In this document: positions 15,906 to 25,008 of the stretch, piece after piece | Layout: each line of letters begins with the position of its first letter | Position numbering within the stretch: position 1 is the stretch's first letter | Assembly: GCF_002355415.1 (NCBI RefSeq) | Contig: NZ_AP014936.1 | Span: 62,001-126,000 of the forward strand | Length of the DNA: 64,000 nucleotides | Source: Sulfurifustis variabilis | GTDB lineage: Bacteria > Pseudomonadota > Gammaproteobacteria > Acidiferrobacterales > Sulfurifustaceae | Reading direction: 5' to 3' | Program-made: the position numbers and the translations under genes | Notes under the pieces: model-generated | What the model was told of the DNA's origin: nothing | What the model saw: only the letters and a program-made list of their open reading frames with translations | Database searches by the model: none

Positions 15906-17195
15906 TCAACCCCAGGTATCGGCCGTGATGCTGTCGTACCACCCCATGGCGTACTTCGCCTCATCCTGCCGAAAGCCGGCGTCGGCGTCTTTCGGGCTGA
16001 CGCCCCCCGCACCTTCCACCTCGGTGATCCCCTTTTCGGTGATCTTGTAGACGCCCGCGACCGAGATCCCGTACTTCGGTCCGATCAGGCTGTAGCACGT
16101 GTTGACGTACGAGCTGTCGGCGACGGGCTGGCCGCGCAGGGCCGCCACGACGGCGGCGGCCGCGATCTTGCCTTCGCTGTTCGCCGCAAAGCCCGATTTC
16201 GGAAGGCCGCCGGCGATCGCGCTGTCGCCGATGACGTGGATGCCCGGGTGCATCTTGGACTCGAACGTCTTGAAGTCGATCGGGCAGAACCCCTTTTCGT
16301 CGGCCAGGCCGGCATCGAGCGCGATCTTTCCCGCCGCCTGCGGCGGGATGATGTTCGCGACCGCCGCCTTGTGCTTGTCGAGCTCGGTATCGACGATCAT
16401 CTTCTTCGGGTCCACGCTCCGCACCGCGCCGCCCTTGCCCGCCGCCACCCACTCGATCATCCCCGGGTAAATCTTGTTCCACCCCTCCATGAACAAGCCC
16501 TGCTTGGAGAACTGGTCCTTGCTGTCGAGGATGAGGACCTTCGACTTGGGTTTGTGCTGCTTGAGGTAGTGCGCGATCATGCTGGCGCGCTCGTACGGTC
16601 CCGGGGGGCAGCGGAAGGGATTGGGCGGCGAGGCGATCACGACGACGCCCCCGTCCTTCATCGCGTCGAGCTTCTTCTTGAGGAGCACCGTCTGCGGGCC
16701 GGCTTTCCAGGCGTGCGGCATGACCTCGGCCGCCTTCTCGTCGTAGCCCTTGATCGCGTTCCACTTGAGGCTGATGCCGGGCGACACCACCAGCCGGTCG
16801 TAGCTCAGCGATTTGCCGCCCTTGAGCGTCAGACGCTTCGCGGACGGATCGATCTTGGTCACGGTGTCGTGGATCACCTGGACGCCGTGATCCTTGCGCA
16901 GCGCGTCGAAGCCGTGCGTGATGGAACTCATCGAGCGCAGGCCGCCGAGGACGAGGTTGCTGAACGGGCAGGTGACGAACGCCTTGTTCTTTTCGACGAG
17001 GGTGACATTGACGCCCGGATCGATCATGCGGATGTACTTGGCGCACGTTGCGCCGCCGAATCCTCCGCCGATCACGATCACCCGTGCGCCCTGCGCGCCC
17101 CGGCTCGCGCCGGCGTATCCGAGCAGGCCAAGCGCCGATGCCGCGCCCGCGCCGCCGACGAGCTTGATGAAGCCTCTGCGTGTGATTCCGCTCAT
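15906..17195 (-). CDS. fccB: Sulfide dehydrogenase (flavocytochrome c) flavoprotein subunit
   Basis: Oxidises sulfide in the periplasm, passing electrons to a c-type cytochrome. The ATG at 17195 gives 429 residues with a twin-arginine signal: TRRGFIKL followed by a hydrophobic stretch. FAD-binding GGGFGG lies at residues 43-48. The cysteines in VTCPFSN (C76) and in the later FRCPP and GFCPID are candidates for the redox-active disulfide of this family; [17 protein letters not shown] near the C-terminus contacts FAD. The longest open frame extends to 17540 but only as an antisense-like extension over the cytochrome gene. fccA starts upstream in the same operon, 11 bases apart. Confidence 0.93.
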   Translation of the reverse strand: MSGITRRGFIKLVGGAGAASALGLLGYAGASRGAQGARVIVIGGGFGGATCAKYIRMIDPGVNVTLVEKNKAFVTCPFSNLVLGGLRSMSSITHGFDALRKDHGVQVIHDTVTKIDPSAKRLTLKGGKSLSYDRLVVSPGISLKWNAIKGYDEKAAEVMPHAWKAGPQTVLLKKKLDAMKDGGVVVIASPPNPFRCPPGPYERASMIAHYLKQHKPKSKVLILDSKDQFSKQGLFMEGWNKIYPGMIEWVAAGKGGAVRSVDPKKMIVDTELDKHKAAVANIIPPQAAGKIALDAGLADEKGFCPIDFKTFESKMHPGIHVIGDSAIAGGLPKSGFAANSEGKIAAAAVVAALRGQPVADSSYVNTCYSLIGPKYGISVAGVYKITEKGITEVEGAGGVSPKDADAGFRQDEAKYAMGWYDSITADTWG

Positions 17196-17206
17196 GTGCG
17201 TCCCCT

Positions 17207-17533
17207 TCAGCGTTTGTTCAGGCCGGCGATGTACCGCGCGATCGCCTCGATCTCGGGCTCGGAGTATCCCTTGGCGTGACGGCCCATCACGGTCGACGGC
17301 TCGTCGCCCGATTTGAACCCCTTCATGAGCGCGACGATCTTGTCCGCGGAGTGCTGATGAAGACTGGGGATCGTTCCGGGGCTGCGTCCCTGCGGGCCAT
17401 GGCACGCGAAACAGTTGCGCGCCATGTTCGCGGCGGCTTCGTTGCTGATGCCGCCGTCCTGTTGGGCTTGAACGGCGAGCGGGACGAGACAGAGTAGCGT
17501 GAGGCCCACCAGGGGCCGGGTGACGAACTGCAT
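17207..17533 (-). CDS. fccA: Single-heme cytochrome c, sulfide dehydrogenase cytochrome subunit
   Basis: A 108-residue secreted class I cytochrome. The signal peptide runs to VQA at residue 23; the heme motif is CFACH at residues 41-45, and a methionine near STVMGRH is a candidate sixth ligand. An excellent Shine-Dalgarno (AGGAGGTG) precedes the ATG. Its position directly before fccB shows it to be the electron acceptor of the flavoprotein. It has one heme, like the short FccA type, not the diheme subunit of Allochromatium. Confidence 0.88.
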   Translation of the reverse strand: MQFVTRPLVGLTLLCLVPLAVQAQQDGGISNEAAANMARNCFACHGPQGRSPGTIPSLHQHSADKIVALMKGFKSGDEPSTVMGRHAKGYSEPEIEAIARYIAGLNKR

Positions 17534-17690
17534 GCGACACCTCCTCGCGTGAAGTGGTGCTCCGTTATTGATTGTTGTACGACCCGTTATTGCCTCGCCG
17601 ACATTGCGGCTACCGGGCGCGCTGCAGAATGACGTCCGCTATCTAACTCCTTTGCCGGCGGACCGGCAAGCGCGGTCGCCGGGTTTTGCG

Positions 17691-18809
17691 TCACGCATCG
17701 CGACGACGCGGTGGCGCCAACGCGGGGGTTCCTCCGTACCGGCAGACGAGAAAGCCGACCGCCGCGCACGTGAGGCCGAACGGCAGGTAGCCGGCATACC
17801 CGAGAAGCGGCATTTCGAAGACGGGCAGACCATGCACGAGGGGCACGCTGTAGACCCAATGCGCCAGGCTGCGCCAGTTCCACATCTCCCAGAAGAACCC
17901 GCAGAGCAGTGCGGCGAGCGCCGGCTGCCATACCGCTCGCCAGTCGCCGCGGGCCACGCCCGAGAGTACGTGCGGTTCGTGCTTCAGGGCCTGCAGCGAG
18001 CTCAGTACCAGCACCGGCGCCATCCAGACCACGGGGTAGAGATACTGCGGCCAGAGGCCGACGCCGAGGAGACCGAAACACCCGAGCGCGAGCCCGGACG
18101 GGGCGAGGATCCGGGCTGCGGGTAATCGCATGCGCGGCAATCCGACGAAGGCCGCGTCGAGACGGGAAAACGACGCGAGCCACTCCGAGGTCCCGAGCAC
18201 GGCCGGAAGGACGGTCGCGAACGGGAGTGTCGCCTGTACGAGATATTCGAGCGGCTCGAGTGCCCCGACACCGGCGTAATGCCAGTTGCGAACGTACCGG
18301 TTCAGGTATTCGAAGTACCACCAGAACGCCGCACTGACGGGAAAGAGGGCGAGGAAGCAGCCGGGCCGGTCCCGCATGATGCAATGTCCGGTGCGCCGGT
18401 ACGTGAGGGCGTTGACGGTAAGGATGTAGCCGATCCAGAGCGGAGTGAACGTGTAGGGCTGCAGGCCGGAGAACCACGCAAACCGGTTCCACGCGAGTAC
18501 CCATGCGATCGCCGTGATGGCCACCCCGAGCCAACCCCACCACGGGAAGGGGCGTTCGGGTCGCGCGCTCTCCCGGGCGGGCGCCCGAAACGCGCGCAGG
18601 GCGAAGGGCGAAATCACGGCCAGCACGAAGACGCCGAGGAGCACGAAAGCAGGCCAGTGGAAGTCCCCCGGCCCGGCCGGCTCCGTCTGCGGCGGAAACC
18701 GGAGATAGGGCTCGAGGGGCCGGCCGGCGAGCCACGCACCGAGGAGCGGCAGGGCTCCCGCGAGGACGAGAAAGAGCGCGATGAGGGCGAGCGCGGCCAG
18801 GTTCGTCAG
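17691..18809 (-). CDS. Polytopic membrane protein of unknown function, probable CTG start
   Basis: The frame encodes a protein with about eight or nine hydrophobic helices. The first ATG/GTG/TTG codon is the GTG at 18644, but the frame stays open and strongly hydrophobic upstream, reading LTNLAALALIALFLVLAGAL directly from a CTG at 18807-18809. That CTG overlaps the TGA stop of the preceding gene (CTGA), with a GAGG sequence about six bases upstream, so a CTG start giving 372 residues seems best. The central part includes YRRTGHCIMRDRPGC and FFWEMWNWRSLAHWVY. I do not recognise the family. It appears translationally coupled to the kinase-like gene upstream. Confidence 0.65.
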   Translation of the reverse strand: MTNLAALALIALFLVLAGALPLLGAWLAGRPLEPYLRFPPQTEPAGPGDFHWPAFVLLGVFVLAVISPFALRAFRAPARESARPERPFPWWGWLGVAITAIAWVLAWNRFAWFSGLQPYTFTPLWIGYILTVNALTYRRTGHCIMRDRPGCFLALFPVSAAFWWYFEYLNRYVRNWHYAGVGALEPLEYLVQATLPFATVLPAVLGTSEWLASFSRLDAAFVGLPRMRLPAARILAPSGLALGCFGLLGVGLWPQYLYPVVWMAPVLVLSSLQALKHEPHVLSGVARGDWRAVWQPALAALLCGFFWEMWNWRSLAHWVYSVPLVHGLPVFEMPLLGYAGYLPFGLTCAAVGFLVCRYGGTPALAPPRRRDA

Positions 18810-19690
18810 CGCACCTCGGCCAAGAGGCGATCGAGCATGCGCTCGGCCTGGCCGAGATAACCGCCGCCAAAGAGGTTCACGTGATTGAGCACGTGATACA
18901 GGTTGTAGAGCACCCGGCGCACCGCGTAGCCGGGGTCGAGCGGCCAGGCCTCGCGATAGGCGTCATAGAAGACGGTCGGGAAGCCGCCGAACAGCTCGGT
19001 CATGGCCAGATCCGTCTCGCGATCGCCGAAGTACACGGCGGGATCGAAGATCACGGGCTCACCCCCCGTCGCCGCCGCGTTGCCCGCCCACAGGTCGCCA
19101 TGGAGCAGGGAGGCGGCCGGCCGATGACCGCCGAGCAGGCGGTCGAGGCGGTGTGCCAGCCTTTCCCCCTTGGCCGTAACGCGAGGTCCATAGCTATTTC
19201 GGCCGGCGAGCTCGAGCTGGAAGCCGAGTCGCCGGACGCGCCAGAACTCGACCCAGTCGTCCGTCGGCGTATTCGGCTGCGGGGTCGAGCCGAGGGTGTT
19301 GTCGCGGTTCCAGCCGAATTGCGATCGGGTGACCCGATGGAGGGCCGCGAGCGCTCGCCCCAGGCGTTCCGGCGCAGCCCCCTCCAGGGGCTCGAGGTCC
19401 AGGTACTCGAGAACGAGAAAAGACCGGTCCCCGTCGACACCGTGGCAGACGGGTTCCGGAACCCGAACCGCTCGAGCGCGGCGAAGTTCTTCCAACGCCT
19501 CGGCTTCCGCGGCGAACATCGCCGATCTTGCGGCGTTATTCGTCTTCACGAAAAAGCGCCGGTCCTTGTCGGCGAGAAGGACCGCGCTGTTGATGCAGCC
19601 GCCCCCTACCGCCTGGGACGACCGAACCTGGAAAGGGGCGCCCGTGGCCCGGGAAATCGCGGCGGCTACCGCCGCCCAGTCGTCTGGCAT
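18806..19690 (-). CDS. Fructosamine kinase family protein
   Basis: A 294-residue protein of the fructosamine-3-kinase/aminoglycoside phosphotransferase fold, thought to phosphorylate sugars attached to protein amines so that they fall off (deglycation). Motifs: GGGCINSAVLL near residue 29, FVKTN near 47, the catalytic HGDLWAGN near 198, and the metal-binding DPAVYFGDRETDLAM near 215. Length is normal. The next gene downstream is an unknown membrane protein that overlaps the stop by four bases. Substrate is inferred from the family only. Confidence 0.88.
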   Translation of the reverse strand: MPDDWAAVAAAISRATGAPFQVRSSQAVGGGCINSAVLLADKDRRFFVKTNNAARSAMFAAEAEALEELRRARAVRVPEPVCHGVDGDRSFLVLEYLDLEPLEGAAPERLGRALAALHRVTRSQFGWNRDNTLGSTPQPNTPTDDWVEFWRVRRLGFQLELAGRNSYGPRVTAKGERLAHRLDRLLGGHRPAASLLHGDLWAGNAAATGGEPVIFDPAVYFGDRETDLAMTELFGGFPTVFYDAYREAWPLDPGYAVRRVLYNLYHVLNHVNLFGGGYLGQAERMLDRLLAEVR

Positions 19691-19924
19691 TGCTGCAATG
19701 GCTTCTGGACCGGAGCACGAATGGTAAGGCGCACCCGCCAGTCCGGCCAGATCAAGGCAGGTCGATCCGCAAACCTTTGAAAATGCGGGCGCATCGCCTG
19801 TCTCTGCTTACGATCTCCGCGCGAGGCTGGCATCCCATTTGCACATAGTTACGAAGGACAGACGAGCCCACGACTCGCAGGGGACCCAGAAGCGGGGTCG
19901 AAAACGGCCCCCGCACGCCAAGAA

Positions 19925-22273
19925 ATGCTCCTCAACCGGTTCTCCATGCGGTTCAGCATGGTGGTCACGATCGTGGCCATGGGCGCGCTCGCCATCGGCC
20001 TCGTGCTCGTCACCGCCAGCATCTACCGCGAGCACGCCATTGAAAACGAGCGCGCCGCGCTGGTCGAGCAGATCCGCATCCGCCTCAACGACACGCGCAC
20101 CCATCTCGACAACGAATCCCGGGGCCTGGCCATGTCCGCGGCCGACCACCCCCGTCTGGCCAAGGCGCTCGCGTCCCGGGACGCGAGCGTGCTCGGCGAA
20201 GTGCTGGCCGGTGTCTTCCGTTACAACGCGGTTCTCAACGGCGAGATCCGCCCTGTCGAGCTCCACGTCTACGACGCCGACCTGAAACCGATTGCCGGCC
20301 GGCTGCCCGGAGGCGTCGCGCCGGCCCGCGCCGCGCTCTGCGAGCACCTGGTCGGCGTCGCCCGGCGCCGTCAGGGCGCGGGCAGGCTGCTGTCGGGCAA
20401 CTGCCTCGTCCAGGATCGAATCTACTACAGTGCCATCTTGCCGCTGGGGCAGCCGACGGCCGGTTACCTTCAGGTCGTGGTCGATCTGTTCAAGAACCTC
20501 GTGGACATGGAGTCGGCGACCGGGATGCCGCTTCGGCTGTCGATGACCGACGGCACGTCGCTGTACGAGTCGCCCCGTTGGCCGGACCCGAACGCGATGG
20601 AGCGCACGCTCGTCGCACAGTACGCGCTCAACGCCTACACCGACAGCAAGACCTACGTGGTCGTGGCCATGGCGCGCGACGAGCAGGACTTCTACGCCAC
20701 GCTCGCGCAGACGCGCAATGCCGTGATCGGCGTCGCCGCGAGCGTGATGCTGCTCTTCGTCCTCGTCGCCCTCGCGCTCCTCGAGAAGACGGCGATCGCG
20801 CCGCTGCGCGCCTTGACCGACCAGCTGCGGCTCGTGCGCCAGGACGAAAGCCACCTCGGCAAACGGGTCGAGGTGAGCGGCAACGCCGAGGTCGTCGAGC
20901 TCGCGCGGGATTTCAACGAAATGACCACGAAGCTCGAGGAGCTCTACGCCAACCTCGAGCGCATGGCCTTTACGGATCCGCTCACCCAACTCCCGAACCG
21001 CACCCTGTTTCACGACCGGCTGCAGCAGACGATCAACGCCGCCCGCCGCGAAGCCAAGTCCTTCGCCCTGTTCATCATGGACCTGGACCGCTTCAAGGAC
21101 ATCAACGACACGCTGGGGCACCACATCGGCGACCGGCTGCTCCAGCAGGTCGCGCTGCGCTTGCGCGGAAAGCTGCGTGAATCGGACACCGTGGCGCGCA
21201 TGGGCGGGGACGAGTTCGCGATCCTTCTGCCGACCGTGAACGGCAAGCACGCGGACATGGCGGCGCGCATGCTGCTGCAGACGCTGCGCGCCCCGTTCCA
21301 GATCGACGACCACAACCTCGATGTCGGCACCAGCATCGGCATCGCGCTGTACCCCGACCACGGGATCGATGCGCACACGCTCACGCAGCGTGCGGACGTC
21401 GCGATGTATGCCGCAAAGAACGCGGGCTGCGGGCACGCGTTCTACGACTCGCGCATGGATCACCATCATCCGACACGCCTTGCGCTCATGGGCGAGCTGC
21501 GCCAGGCGGTCGAGCAGGAACAGTTCGTGCTGTACTACCAGCCGATCGTGCGTCTCGAAACCGACCGCGTAACCAGCGTCGAGGCGCTCGTGCGCTGGCG
21601 CCACCCGAGCGGCGAGCTGATGCTGCCGGAGCGTTTTCTGCCGCTGCTGGAGCAGACCGGCCTCGTGCGCAGCCTGACCCGGTGGGTGGTCCACGAGACG
21701 CTGCGAACGGCCGCCGACCTCCGCGCCCGGGGGCTTGCGGTGCCCATCGGCATCAACCTCTCGGTGCGCGACCTCCAGGACCCGTATCTCGCCGAGGAGT
21801 TCGCGGAGCAGCTCGCCGTACACCAGGCCTCGCCGTCCTGGATCGAGCTCGAAGTGACCGAGAGCGCGCTGCTCGCGGAGGCGCGCACCTCGCTCGAGCT
21901 GCTGCCGAGGCTGTCGGCGATGGGCTTTCGCATTCTGATCGACGACTTCGGCACGGGCTATTCATCGCTCGCCTCGCTCAAGAAACTGCCGTTTGCCGCG
22001 ATCAAGGTCGACCGTTCCTTCATCGCCGGCCTGCTTCGCGACGAGAATGACGCGACGATCGTCCGGACCAGCATAGACCTCGCGCACAACCTCGGCCTCG
22101 AGGTCGTGGCCGAAGGGGTCGACGACGGGGACGCGCTGGCGCGGTTGCGCAACCGCGCGTGCGACTGCGTGCAGGGCATTTACATCAGCCGGCCGCTGCT
22201 GGCCGATGAGCTGATCGAATGGCTGGCGAAGTCCACATGGGGCCTCAGCCCGGACGCCGTCGGTTCCTCCTGA
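19925..22273 (+). CDS. Membrane sensor with GGDEF and EAL domains
   Basis: A 782-residue c-di-GMP protein. Helix 1 (about 9-32) and helix 2 (about 263-285) flank a periplasmic sensing domain (about 35-260) that looks Cache/CHASE-like. A HAMP-like segment follows. GGDEF is at residues 427-431 with an I-site RESD five residues before it, and the phosphodiesterase domain has its EAL at residues 553-555 with later DDFGTGYSSL and AEGVDD. Both active sites appear intact, so it could make or break c-di-GMP. It is preceded by a 234-base divergent region. No clear Shine-Dalgarno precedes the ATG at 19925; ATG 19943 is an alternative. Confidence 0.92.
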   Translation: MLLNRFSMRFSMVVTIVAMGALAIGLVLVTASIYREHAIENERAALVEQIRIRLNDTRTHLDNESRGLAMSAADHPRLAKALASRDASVLGEVLAGVFRYNAVLNGEIRPVELHVYDADLKPIAGRLPGGVAPARAALCEHLVGVARRRQGAGRLLSGNCLVQDRIYYSAILPLGQPTAGYLQVVVDLFKNLVDMESATGMPLRLSMTDGTSLYESPRWPDPNAMERTLVAQYALNAYTDSKTYVVVAMARDEQDFYATLAQTRNAVIGVAASVMLLFVLVALALLEKTAIAPLRALTDQLRLVRQDESHLGKRVEVSGNAEVVELARDFNEMTTKLEELYANLERMAFTDPLTQLPNRTLFHDRLQQTINAARREAKSFALFIMDLDRFKDINDTLGHHIGDRLLQQVALRLRGKLRESDTVARMGGDEFAILLPTVNGKHADMAARMLLQTLRAPFQIDDHNLDVGTSIGIALYPDHGIDAHTLTQRADVAMYAAKNAGCGHAFYDSRMDHHHPTRLALMGELRQAVEQEQFVLYYQPIVRLETDRVTSVEALVRWRHPSGELMLPERFLPLLEQTGLVRSLTRWVVHETLRTAADLRARGLAVPIGINLSVRDLQDPYLAEEFAEQLAVHQASPSWIELEVTESALLAEARTSLELLPRLSAMGFRILIDDFGTGYSSLASLKKLPFAAIKVDRSFIAGLLRDENDATIVRTSIDLAHNLGLEVVAEGVDDGDALARLRNRACDCVQGIYISRPLLADELIEWLAKSTWGLSPDAVGSS

Positions 22274-22389
22274 AGCACCGGGCGGCCCCGATCTTCGGGC
22301 TGGCGCGGCAGCCGGACACGCCAACCCCGCGTTACCCTCCCCGTGCGTCCGAAAACCCATTGACATTGCATCCGAGTTCCCTTTCGGAT

Positions 22390-22398
22390 TTATGCACA
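22390..22398 (+). promoter_or_regulatory. DnaA-box-like site TTATGCACA
   Basis: Matches the TTATNCACA consensus for DnaA binding. It is 325 bases before priA. Confidence 0.45.
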
Positions 22399-22577
22399 CG
22401 TGTCAAAAAACGCAGATCTGGCCGGAACTTTCCCTGCGCACGTCTTCAATCTTCGCGGCGGACATCCTATGTCCATGTTTTAACTCAGCTATCCAACGCG
22501 ATTATCTTTTAGTCAAAGAAGCGGCGGTACGACGCTTTCCGGCACATCCTGGTTTTCGGAGAAGATCATCAACAGCC

Positions 22578-22600
22578 TTATCCACAGTTTTTGTTGATAA
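22578..22600. promoter_or_regulatory. Pair of inverted DnaA-box-like sites
   Basis: TTATCCACA (22578-22586) is an exact strong DnaA box. Five bases later, 22592-22600 reads TTATCAACA on the opposite strand, one mismatch from the same box. Two such sites so close are unlikely by chance in GC-rich DNA. Confidence 0.5.
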
Positions 22601-22700
22601 CCACGGTGTTCTTGTTCAACAACCAGTTAGCCGCTGAAGCTACCGAAAGCCATAACGTGGATCATGTGTTTCACATGCCCCGGCACCGGCAAGGGCCTGT

Positions 22701-22706
22701 GATAAA
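22701..22706 (+). promoter_or_regulatory. Possible -10 element of priA
   Basis: GATAAA lies eight bases before the priA ATG, so a transcript from it would have almost no leader. No Shine-Dalgarno sequence is visible in front of priA. The -35 element is not obvious. Confidence 0.35.
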
Positions 22707-22714
22707 GTCGCCGC

Positions 22715-24916
22715 ATGTCCGAGACGCCGCGCATTGTGCAGGTGGCAGTGCCCGCGCCGCTTCGACGTACCTTCGACTATCTCCCTCCGTCTTCCGGCGA
22801 CCCCCGCCCGGGCGTGCGCGTGCGTGTGCCCCTCGGGCGCGGCCGGGCAGTCGTGGGCGTCGTGACGGGCACTGCCACCGCGTCATCAGTACCGACGGCC
22901 CGTCTCAAAGCGGTGTTGGGCGTCCTCGATGAGGAACCGCTGCTGCCTCCGGAAGTGATGGATCTCCTGACCTGGGCCGCCGATTACTACCACCACCCGA
23001 TCGGCGAGGTCATGCAATCCGCCCTGCCGGTCCGCCTGAGGGGCGACCGGCCTGCGAGCGCCGCGGGGGATAGCGTGTGGGCGATTACCGCAGCCGGCCG
23101 CGCAGTGAACGAGGCGAGCCTCAACCGCACACCGCTTCGCCTGCGGCTTCTCTCCGCACTGAAAAAGGAAGAGCAAGGACTCACTGCAGACGAACTCGTC
23201 CGGATCTCCGCGCGGTGGCAGGCAGGCATGAAGGCCCTCGTCGCCGCCGGATGGGTAGCACGCCGCGAGCGCGACTGCCTCGCTCCCGTTCCGCGCACCC
23301 TCCTGCCTCCACCGGCCCTGAATGCCGCGCAGGCCGATGCCGTCCGGGCCGTTCTCGCATCGCGGGCATTTCGGGTTTTCCTGCTGCACGGGGTCACCGG
23401 GAGCGGCAAGACCGAGGTTTACCTGCGCGCCATCGAAGCGGTCCTGGCGACGGGCCGCCAGACGCTCGTTCTGGTCCCGGAAATCGCGCTGACACCGCAG
23501 CTCGTGGACCGCTTCCGCTCCCGGTTCGGCGTAGCGATCGCGGTGCTGCACTCGGGGCTATCGGATGGCGAACGGGCGTGTGGCTGGCTCAGCGCGCGGG
23601 CAGGCAAAGCCGCGATCGTGCTCGGCACGCGTTCGGCCGTTTTCACGCCCCTGCCGCGACTGGGGCTCATCGTGGTGGACGAAGAGCACGACGGCTCGTA
23701 CAAACAGCAGGACGGGTTCCGTTACTCGGGGCGCGACGTCGCGGTCATGCGCGCCCGCCGATCGGGGGTGCCCATCGTCCTCGGGTCCGCGACGCCCTCG
23801 CTGGAAAGCCTTTACCAGGTGCAGCGGGGCCGCTATGCGTACCTGTCGCTGCCGGACCGTGCCGGGGCGGCGAACCCCCCGGCGCTGGATCTCCTCGACA
23901 TGCGACGCCTCGCGCCCGACGAGAGCCTTTCCCGCCCCCTTCGCCAGGCGATCGGCGAATGCCTGGCTCGAAGGGAGCAGGCGATGCTCTTCCTCAACCG
24001 CCGCGGCTTCGCGCCCGTCTGGTTCTGTCCCGACTGCGGTTGGCTCGCGCCCTGCTCGCGATGCGACGCGCGCCTGACCCTGCATCGCGCGAGCGCACGG
24101 CTGCGCTGTCATCACTGCGGGGCGGAAGGGCCCGTGCCGAAGCACTGCCCGGCTTGCGGGAGCGAACGACTCCGGGCGCTCGGCGAGGGCACGGAGCGGG
24201 TGGAGGGTGCGCTGCAACGGATGTTCCCCGAGGCGCGCATCGTGCGCATCGATCGCGACACCACGCGACGCAAGGGTTCGCTCGAATCGGCGTTTGCGCG
24301 CGTGCGTGCCGGCGAGGCCGACATCCTGGTGGGGACCCAGATGCTCGCCAAGGGTCACGATTTTCCGAACGTCACGCTGGTCGGCGTCATCAACGCCGAC
24401 CAGGGCCTCTACAGCGTCGATTTCCGCGCGGGTGAGCGGCTGTTCCAGCAGATCGTCCAGGTCAGCGGGCGCGCGGGTCGGGCCGAAAAGCCGGGACGGG
24501 TGCTCATCCAGACCTACCATCCCGACCACGGGCTCTTCGGCGCGCTTCGGCTGGGTGATTACCGGCAGTTCGCGGACGACGCCCTCTTGGAGCGGCGCGA
24601 AGCGGGCTACCCGCCGTTCAGCTTCCTCGCGCTCCTGCGGGCCGAGTCGTCCTCGCCGGGGGGCGCACTCAAGTTCCTGGGCCTGGCGCGCTCGCTCGCC
24701 GAACGTTGCCCGCGCGCCGAGCTCGAGATCATGGATCCCGTGCCCTCGCCGATGGAGCGCCGGGCCGGGCGCCATCGCGCGCAGCTTCTGGTGCAGTCCC
24801 GCAGGCGGGCGCCGCTGCACGCGTTTCTGCGCGAGTGGTTGTCCCTTCTGGAGGAGGCAAGGGAGGCGCGGCGCGTGCGCTGGTCGCTGGACGTGGACCC
24901 CGCGGACTTGTACTGA
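22715..24916 (+). CDS. priA: Primosomal protein N' (replication restart helicase PriA)
   Basis: Recognises stalled or repaired forks and reloads the replicative helicase. 733 residues. The N-terminal DNA-binding domain starts IVQVAVPAPLRRTFDYLPP. Helicase motifs: GVTGSGKTEVYLR (Walker A, near residue 229), VVDEEHDGSYKQQ (DEEH, near 320) and GSATPS. The zinc-binding region has paired cysteines: WFCPDCGWLAPCSRC, LRCHHCG and HCPACG near 435-490. GTQMLAKGHDFPNVTLV and QVSGRAGRAEKPG complete the helicase core. Full length and intact. It follows the DnaA-box region. Confidence 0.96.
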   Translation: MSETPRIVQVAVPAPLRRTFDYLPPSSGDPRPGVRVRVPLGRGRAVVGVVTGTATASSVPTARLKAVLGVLDEEPLLPPEVMDLLTWAADYYHHPIGEVMQSALPVRLRGDRPASAAGDSVWAITAAGRAVNEASLNRTPLRLRLLSALKKEEQGLTADELVRISARWQAGMKALVAAGWVARRERDCLAPVPRTLLPPPALNAAQADAVRAVLASRAFRVFLLHGVTGSGKTEVYLRAIEAVLATGRQTLVLVPEIALTPQLVDRFRSRFGVAIAVLHSGLSDGERACGWLSARAGKAAIVLGTRSAVFTPLPRLGLIVVDEEHDGSYKQQDGFRYSGRDVAVMRARRSGVPIVLGSATPSLESLYQVQRGRYAYLSLPDRAGAANPPALDLLDMRRLAPDESLSRPLRQAIGECLARREQAMLFLNRRGFAPVWFCPDCGWLAPCSRCDARLTLHRASARLRCHHCGAEGPVPKHCPACGSERLRALGEGTERVEGALQRMFPEARIVRIDRDTTRRKGSLESAFARVRAGEADILVGTQMLAKGHDFPNVTLVGVINADQGLYSVDFRAGERLFQQIVQVSGRAGRAEKPGRVLIQTYHPDHGLFGALRLGDYRQFADDALLERREAGYPPFSFLALLRAESSSPGGALKFLGLARSLAERCPRAELEIMDPVPSPMERRAGRHRAQLLVQSRRRAPLHAFLREWLSLLEEAREARRVRWSLDVDPADLY

Positions 24917-25008
24917 GGGCGGTCCGCCCGACCTGACGTAGTCCTCCAAAAGGGGCCGATCGCACCCTTTGAAGAAGCGCCCGGCTGCCCCGGATGCCGC
25001 TCAAACCG

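Larger units (their letters stand above)
22274..22714. other. 441-base non-coding region with DnaA-box-like sequences
   Basis: No convincing gene lies here. From about 22330 the sequence is clearly more AT-rich than its surroundings. It contains TTATGCACA (22390-22398), TTATCCACA (22578-22586) and an inverted near-match (22592-22600). Short inverted arms TTGTTGA (22591-22597) and TCAACAA (22616-22622) enclose 18 bases. Three GATC sites are present. This could be a DnaA-regulated promoter of priA or part of a replication origin. Confidence 0.55.
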
